A stretch of 18,585 bases of DNA from Gemmatimonadota bacterium (GTDB lineage Bacteria > Latescibacterota > UBA2968 > UBA8231), in NCBI GenBank assembly GCA_002712305.1, contig PATE01000098.1:1-18585 (forward strand). The letters are read 5' to 3'. The notes under the pieces were generated by a model. That model did no database searches and was not told the origin of the DNA. It was given only the letters and a program-made list of their open reading frames with translations. Positions 14,757-18,585 of this stretch are shown here, piece after piece (position 1 is the first letter of the stretch; each line of letters starts with the position of its first letter). Both the position numbers and the translations under genes were made by a program.

Positions 14757-16835
14757 ATGACTCACACAGTCGAAATGGAGTGGGGAGGACGGACGTTCTC
14801 CATGCAAACCGGCAAGATTGCTGGCCAGGCCAACGGAGCGGTCTGGATCACTTATGGAGAAACGATCGTCCTGGTCACCGCATGCCGCTCAAAGCGGGCC
14901 GGTGATCGCGACTTCCTCCCTCTCACGGTCGAATACCGTGAAAAAGGTTATGCCGCGGGGCGGATCCCCGGGAATTTCTTCCGCCGAGAAGGGCGGATGG
15001 GCGAGAAGGAGACACTGGCTGCACGTCTCACGGATCACATGATTCGCCCCATGTTTCCAAAGGCCTACCGCCACGAGGTGCAGGTCTTTATCACCATCCT
15101 TTCATCGGATGGCGAGAATGATGCCGACGTGCTCGGAATGGTCGGAGCATCGGCGTCGCTGGTCTTGTCGGATATGCCTTTCGACGGTCCCATCGCGGCG
15201 GTGCGTGTCGGGCGAATCGACGGTGATCTCGTCGTCAACCCGACGCACAGCCAGCTCGAAGAGAGCGATATGGATCTGATCATCTCGGGTGATCGCGACA
15301 GCATCGGATCGGTCGAGGGGCACGCCGAAGAGATCTCCGAGGCGGCCTTGCTCGAGGCACTGGAGTTTGCCCACGAGAATATCCAGGAGGTTCTGGATCT
15401 GCAGGACGAATTGCGCAAGCTCGCCGGCCGCGAGAAGCAGGAGTATGTGGCGCCCGAGATCGACGCAGCGCTGGTCACCGCGGTTGAGGAATTCGCCGCT
15501 GAGCGAGTGTCTGTCGCCAACCACACAGACGATCGTGGCGAGAGAGCGCAGTTGCTCGACGATGTCGAGGCCGATGTGCAGGAGGCTCTGGCGGAGAAAT
15601 ATCCTCAGTCGAGCAAGGACATCGGTGAGGTGATGTACAATCTCATCAAGAACGACATGCGTCGTATGGTCCTGACCGAGAAGCGCCGGATTGATGGGCG
15701 CAAGCTCGACGAGGTTCGTCCATTGTCTGCCGAAGTCCAGATTCTGCCGCGCAGCCACGGTTCGGCGCTGTTTCAGCGTGGCGAAACGCAAGCACTGTGC
15801 GTGGCTACCCTCGGCAATAAGATGGACGAGAAGATGGTTGACGATCTTCGTGGGAAAGCCTTCAAGTCGTATTACCTCGACTACAATTTCCCAAGCTACA
15901 GTACCAACGAGGTTTCCTTCCCACGTGGACCGAGTCGTCGCGACATCGGTCACGGACATCTGGCTGAAGTGGCTATCGCGCCGGTGATTCCCACGGTGGA
16001 GTCCTTTCCATACACGATTCGTCTGGTTGCGGACATCCAGTCCTCCAACGGGTCCACATCGATGGCCACCGTTTGCGGTTGCTCCATGGCCTTGATGGAT
16101 GCGGGTGTGCCGATCAAGGCACCTGTGACCGCTTCGGGTATCGGGCTAATCAGCGATGGTGACGAATACGAGATCCTCACCGACATCCAGGGCGCCGAAG
16201 ACTTTCTCGGTGACATGGATCTGAAGGTGGCCGGAACCGAGGCAGGGATCACGGCAGTCCAGATGGAGAACAAGATCCAGGGGATCCGCCTGGAGATTCT
16301 CGAGGAAGCACTCCAGCGTGCTCGTCAGGGCCGTATGCAGATCCTGAAGGTCATGACCGATTGCATCCCCGAGTCGCGCAGCGAACTGTCGCAGCACGCC
16401 CCGCGGATTCAGTTCATCAAGATCGATCCGTCCAAGATCGGAGCTGTCATCGGCCCGGGTGGTCGCATGATTCGTGAGATCGAGACCACTGGTGCAAAGG
16501 TCGCCGTCGATGATGATGGGACAATCACGGTTTCTGCGGTCGAAGCCGAGGCTGCTGCCAAAGCGATGGCCATGATTGAGGGCATTACCGCCGACGCAGA
16601 GATCGGTCGTGAATACGACGGAAAAGTGAAGCGGATCATGCCCTTTGGCGCCTTTGTCGAGATTTTGCCAGGCAAAGAAGGACTGCTGCACATTTCAGAG
16701 ATCGATCACTCTCGCGTCAATGAGGTGGAAGACGTCCTGTCGGAAGGCGAGGCCGTCCGCGTGAAGGTTCTCGAGATCGACAACTCCGGTAAGATCCGAC
16801 TTAGTCGGAAGGCTCTCCTTGCTGTTGAGAGCTAA
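14757..16835 (+). CDS. pnp: polyribonucleotide nucleotidyltransferase (PNPase)
   Basis: PNPase degrades RNA 3' to 5' with phosphate and forms trimers in the degradosome or alone. From ATG 14757 (GGAG at 14749-14752) it has 692 residues. It comprises a first RNase PH domain with GNFFRREGR and the variant RLTDHMIRPMFP, an all-helical linker (about 220-300), and a second RNase PH domain with SNGSTSMATVCG and GDMDLKVAGTEAGITA. A KH domain with GPGG at 566-569 and an S1 domain (about 617-690) with PFGAFVEILPGKEGLLHISEI complete it. There is no C-terminal low-complexity tail. A reading from 14703 would add 18 atypical residues. It is the last gene of the operon, closed by a strong terminator. Confidence 0.97.
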   Translation: MTHTVEMEWGGRTFSMQTGKIAGQANGAVWITYGETIVLVTACRSKRAGDRDFLPLTVEYREKGYAAGRIPGNFFRREGRMGEKETLAARLTDHMIRPMFPKAYRHEVQVFITILSSDGENDADVLGMVGASASLVLSDMPFDGPIAAVRVGRIDGDLVVNPTHSQLEESDMDLIISGDRDSIGSVEGHAEEISEAALLEALEFAHENIQEVLDLQDELRKLAGREKQEYVAPEIDAALVTAVEEFAAERVSVANHTDDRGERAQLLDDVEADVQEALAEKYPQSSKDIGEVMYNLIKNDMRRMVLTEKRRIDGRKLDEVRPLSAEVQILPRSHGSALFQRGETQALCVATLGNKMDEKMVDDLRGKAFKSYYLDYNFPSYSTNEVSFPRGPSRRDIGHGHLAEVAIAPVIPTVESFPYTIRLVADIQSSNGSTSMATVCGCSMALMDAGVPIKAPVTASGIGLISDGDEYEILTDIQGAEDFLGDMDLKVAGTEAGITAVQMENKIQGIRLEILEEALQRARQGRMQILKVMTDCIPESRSELSQHAPRIQFIKIDPSKIGAVIGPGGRMIREIETTGAKVAVDDDGTITVSAVEAEAAAKAMAMIEGITADAEIGREYDGKVKRIMPFGAFVEILPGKEGLLHISEIDHSRVNEVEDVLSEGEAVRVKVLEIDNSGKIRLSRKALLAVES

Positions 16836-16891
16836 GATCGGGCGTTTCCGCAAGGGTCAGTGAAGGGGCCATCCTAGGCCTCGGGTGATCT

Positions 16892-16948
16892 AAGACCACC
16901 GGCTCGGAGACGCGACAGACTCGCGCTTCGTTGCCGGTGGTCTTTTTT
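16892..16948 (+). terminator. strong intrinsic terminator after pnp
   Basis: A perfect 12-bp stem, AAGACCACCGGC (16892-16903) with GCCGGTGGTCTT (16933-16944), is followed by a T-run (16943-16948). The 29-nt apical region holds a second small stem, CGCGA (16911-16915) with TCGCG (16921-16925), so the structure is probably branched. A further small hairpin (16865-16882) lies upstream. This ends the rimP-pnp operon. Confidence 0.92.
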
Positions 16949-16964
16949 CGTTTGGACCACGATC

Positions 16965-16992
16965 TTGCAATAGATGCAGTGCTCGCTATGAA
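16965..16992 (+). promoter_or_regulatory. candidate promoter for asnS-leuS
   Basis: TTGCAA (16965-16970) and TATGAA (16987-16992) are separated by 16 nt, just after the pnp terminator. The predicted start near 16999 leaves a leader of about 26 nt containing GGAGGG at 17011-17016. Confidence 0.5.
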
Positions 16993-17024
16993 TGTGAGTT
17001 TGATGAACTTGGAGGGTATCATCG

Positions 17025-18350
17025 GTGAGTGACGGAGGCGGGGGGGCAACTCCTATCCTGACACGTGTCGGCGAGATTGCTGCCCATGAGGGAGCCTACG
17101 TAGAGCTGCGCGGCTGGCTCTACAACATGCGCTCCAGTGGCAAACTCCACTTTCTACAGATGCGCGACGGTAGTGGGGTCATTCAGTGCGTCGCCTTCAA
17201 GGGGGAAGTGTCGGAGGAGACCTTTGCTTTGTGTGGCGAACTTGCGCAGGAATCGGCAATCGTCGTTCGCGGCGATGTCCGCGCTGATGAGCGTTCGCCA
17301 CTGGGCTTCGAACTAGGTGTCCGGGAGGTGGAACTGTTGAGTGCACCCGAAACCGAGTATCCCATCTCACCCAAAGAGCACGGTGTTGCCTTTCTGATGG
17401 AACACCGGCACCTATGGCTGAGATCCACGCGTCCCCATGCAGTCTTGCAGGTTCGCAACGAGGTCATCTCCGCATGCCGCGAATTCATGGCCGACGGCGG
17501 ATTCACGCTCGTGGACGCTCCGATTCTGACACCCGCCGCCTGCGAAGGCACGACCACGCTCTTCGAAACTGACTACTTCGGAGATACAGCCTACCTGACC
17601 CAGAGTGGTCAGCTGTACATGGAGGCGGCGGCGATGGCTTTCGGCAAGGCCTATTGTCTGGGGCCCACATTTCGTGCGGAGAAGTCAAAGACACGAAGGC
17701 ACCTGACCGAGTTCTGGATGATCGAACCAGAGATCGCTTACTGCGATCTGGCTGGTGATATGGAAGTCGCCGAAAGCATGGTTGCCCACATCGTCGATCG
17801 CGTTTTGGATCGCTGCACCGACCCCCTGCGCGTTCTCGAACGGGACACAGCGCCTCTCGAGGCCGCCCGAAAGGCGCCCTTTCCCCGACTCAGCTACGAC
17901 GACGCGATCGAGATTCTCAAGGACGAGGGCAGCTCAATTGAATGGGGAAGTGATCTCGGAGGTGAGGACGAGACACTTCTGTCGGCGAACTACGACGCAC
18001 CCTTGCTGGTGCACCGGTATCCGGCCCAGGTAAAAGCCTTCTACATGAAGGCAGATCCCGATGATGAGCGCCTGGCCCTGTGTGTGGACATGCTCGCACC
18101 AGAAGGTTACGGCGAGATTATCGGTGGGGGGCAGCGGGAGGATGATCTGACAATCCTTGAGGGCAAGATCGCCGAACATGGTCTACCCAAAGAAGCCTTC
18201 GAGTGGTATCTCGATCTACGGCGCTATGGCACGGTGCCTCACGCCGGCTTTGGCATGGGGATCGAGCGCGTGGTGACGTGGCTGTGTGGCTTGAAACATG
18301 TGCGCGAGACGATTCCATTCCCAAGGACCTTGCAGAGAATCTATCCATGA
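17025..18350 (+). CDS. asnS: asparaginyl-tRNA synthetase
   Basis: This class IIb synthetase charges tRNA-Asn. The 441-residue protein has an N-terminal OB-fold anticodon-binding domain (about 25-110; [26 protein letters not shown]) and a class II catalytic core. Motif 2 is [21 protein letters not shown] at 216-236 and motif 3 is GFGMGIER at 408-415, followed by the family ending [12 protein letters not shown]. Asn rather than Asp specificity is inferred from the [17 protein letters not shown] signature and the EIIGGGQRE loop. The start is GTG with GGAGGG 8 nt upstream, followed by a GGGG stretch. The stop overlaps leuS by 4 nt. Confidence 0.93.
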   Translation: MSDGGGGATPILTRVGEIAAHEGAYVELRGWLYNMRSSGKLHFLQMRDGSGVIQCVAFKGEVSEETFALCGELAQESAIVVRGDVRADERSPLGFELGVREVELLSAPETEYPISPKEHGVAFLMEHRHLWLRSTRPHAVLQVRNEVISACREFMADGGFTLVDAPILTPAACEGTTTLFETDYFGDTAYLTQSGQLYMEAAAMAFGKAYCLGPTFRAEKSKTRRHLTEFWMIEPEIAYCDLAGDMEVAESMVAHIVDRVLDRCTDPLRVLERDTAPLEAARKAPFPRLSYDDAIEILKDEGSSIEWGSDLGGEDETLLSANYDAPLLVHRYPAQVKAFYMKADPDDERLALCVDMLAPEGYGEIIGGGQREDDLTILEGKIAEHGLPKEAFEWYLDLRRYGTVPHAGFGMGIERVVTWLCGLKHVRETIPFPRTLQRIYP

Positions 18351-18585
18351 CGTCAACATCGGTGAACCCGGCGCCCCAGAACCCACGAAGTGACACACCG
18401 GCCTCGCAGACTGAGAGAGCGACCCCGCGAACGGAGAGAGCCGGCTACTACGACTATCGCAGTCTCGAGCAGAAATGGCGCGAGCGTTGGCTGGACGAAA
18501 AGACCTTCCGAACCCTCTCGCCCGGCGAAGAGGGTTTCGACGCCGCCCGACCCAAGTGTTACATCCTCGACATGTTTCCGTATCC
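18347..18585 (+). CDS. leuS: leucyl-tRNA synthetase, N-terminal fragment (cut by window end)
   Basis: Only the first 79 codons are visible, and there is no stop in the window. After a Ser/Thr/Pro/Arg-rich start, [21 protein letters not shown] and then [11 protein letters not shown] match the conserved opening of LeuRS, just before the class I HIGH region. The ATG overlaps the asnS stop (ATGA), so the two genes are probably translated together. The first conserved residues come 33 codons after the ATG. The only other in-frame start is GTG at 18362, so an N-terminal extension of about 28-33 residues is likely real. Confidence 0.9.
   Translation, partial: MTSTSVNPAPQNPRSDTPASQTERATPRTERAGYYDYRSLEQKWRERWLDEKTFRTLSPGEEGFDAARPKCYILDMFPY

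Overview
The window is about 18.6 kb of compact, fairly GC-rich bacterial chromosome (roughly 58-60% by eye). All genes lie on the plus strand, and I see no mobile element, phage, CRISPR or toxin-antitoxin signature. A predicted lipoprotein and an exported FlgT-like protein suggest a diderm (Gram-negative) cell. The gene order, the many TTG/GTG starts and a one-domain RibF do not match a common model organism. An uncultured or deep-branching diderm lineage is my guess, at low confidence.

Layout. (1) Positions 1-1550 hold tRNA-Pro(GGG), tRNA-Pro(CGG), miaA and tRNA-Gly(CCC). There are hairpins after both proline tRNAs and a good sigma-70-type promoter for tRNA-Gly inside the 3' end of miaA. 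(2) 1688-6759 is a tightly packed four-gene operon: a TPR/SLH lipoprotein, a secreted protein with a FlgT N-terminal-like domain, a PDZ + radical SAM + DUF512 protein, and the ribosome-assembly GTPase Der. The last three overlap by 4 nt at each junction. (3) 6761-6866 holds three tandem 37-38 bp units, each with an inverted repeat, followed by a short MerR-family regulator (6897-7382). (4) 7439-16948 is a long transcription/translation operon: rimP, nusA, infB, a DUF503 (YlxP-like) gene, rbfA, truB, a one-domain riboflavin kinase, rpsO and pnp. It has a candidate promoter and attenuator-like hairpin in front and a very strong terminator behind. (5) 16965 to the end holds a promoter, asnS, and the 5' end of leuS overlapping asnS by 4 nt.

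The window is mostly core information processing: tRNA supply and modification, ribosome assembly (Der, RimP, RbfA), transcription elongation and antitermination (NusA), initiation (IF2), rRNA/tRNA pseudouridylation (TruB), small-subunit protein S15, RNA decay (PNPase) and tRNA charging (AsnRS, LeuRS).

I did not find a clearly new multi-gene system. The parts most worth a second look are the tandem palindromic repeats before the MerR gene, the riboflavin kinase without its FAD synthetase half, the lipoprotein/FlgT-like pair coupled to DUF512-der, and the leader hairpins of the rimP and pnp transcripts. Gaps between genes are all under 300 nt. The 145 nt between tRNA-Gly and the lipoprotein gene (1543-1687) shows no convincing promoter or terminator.
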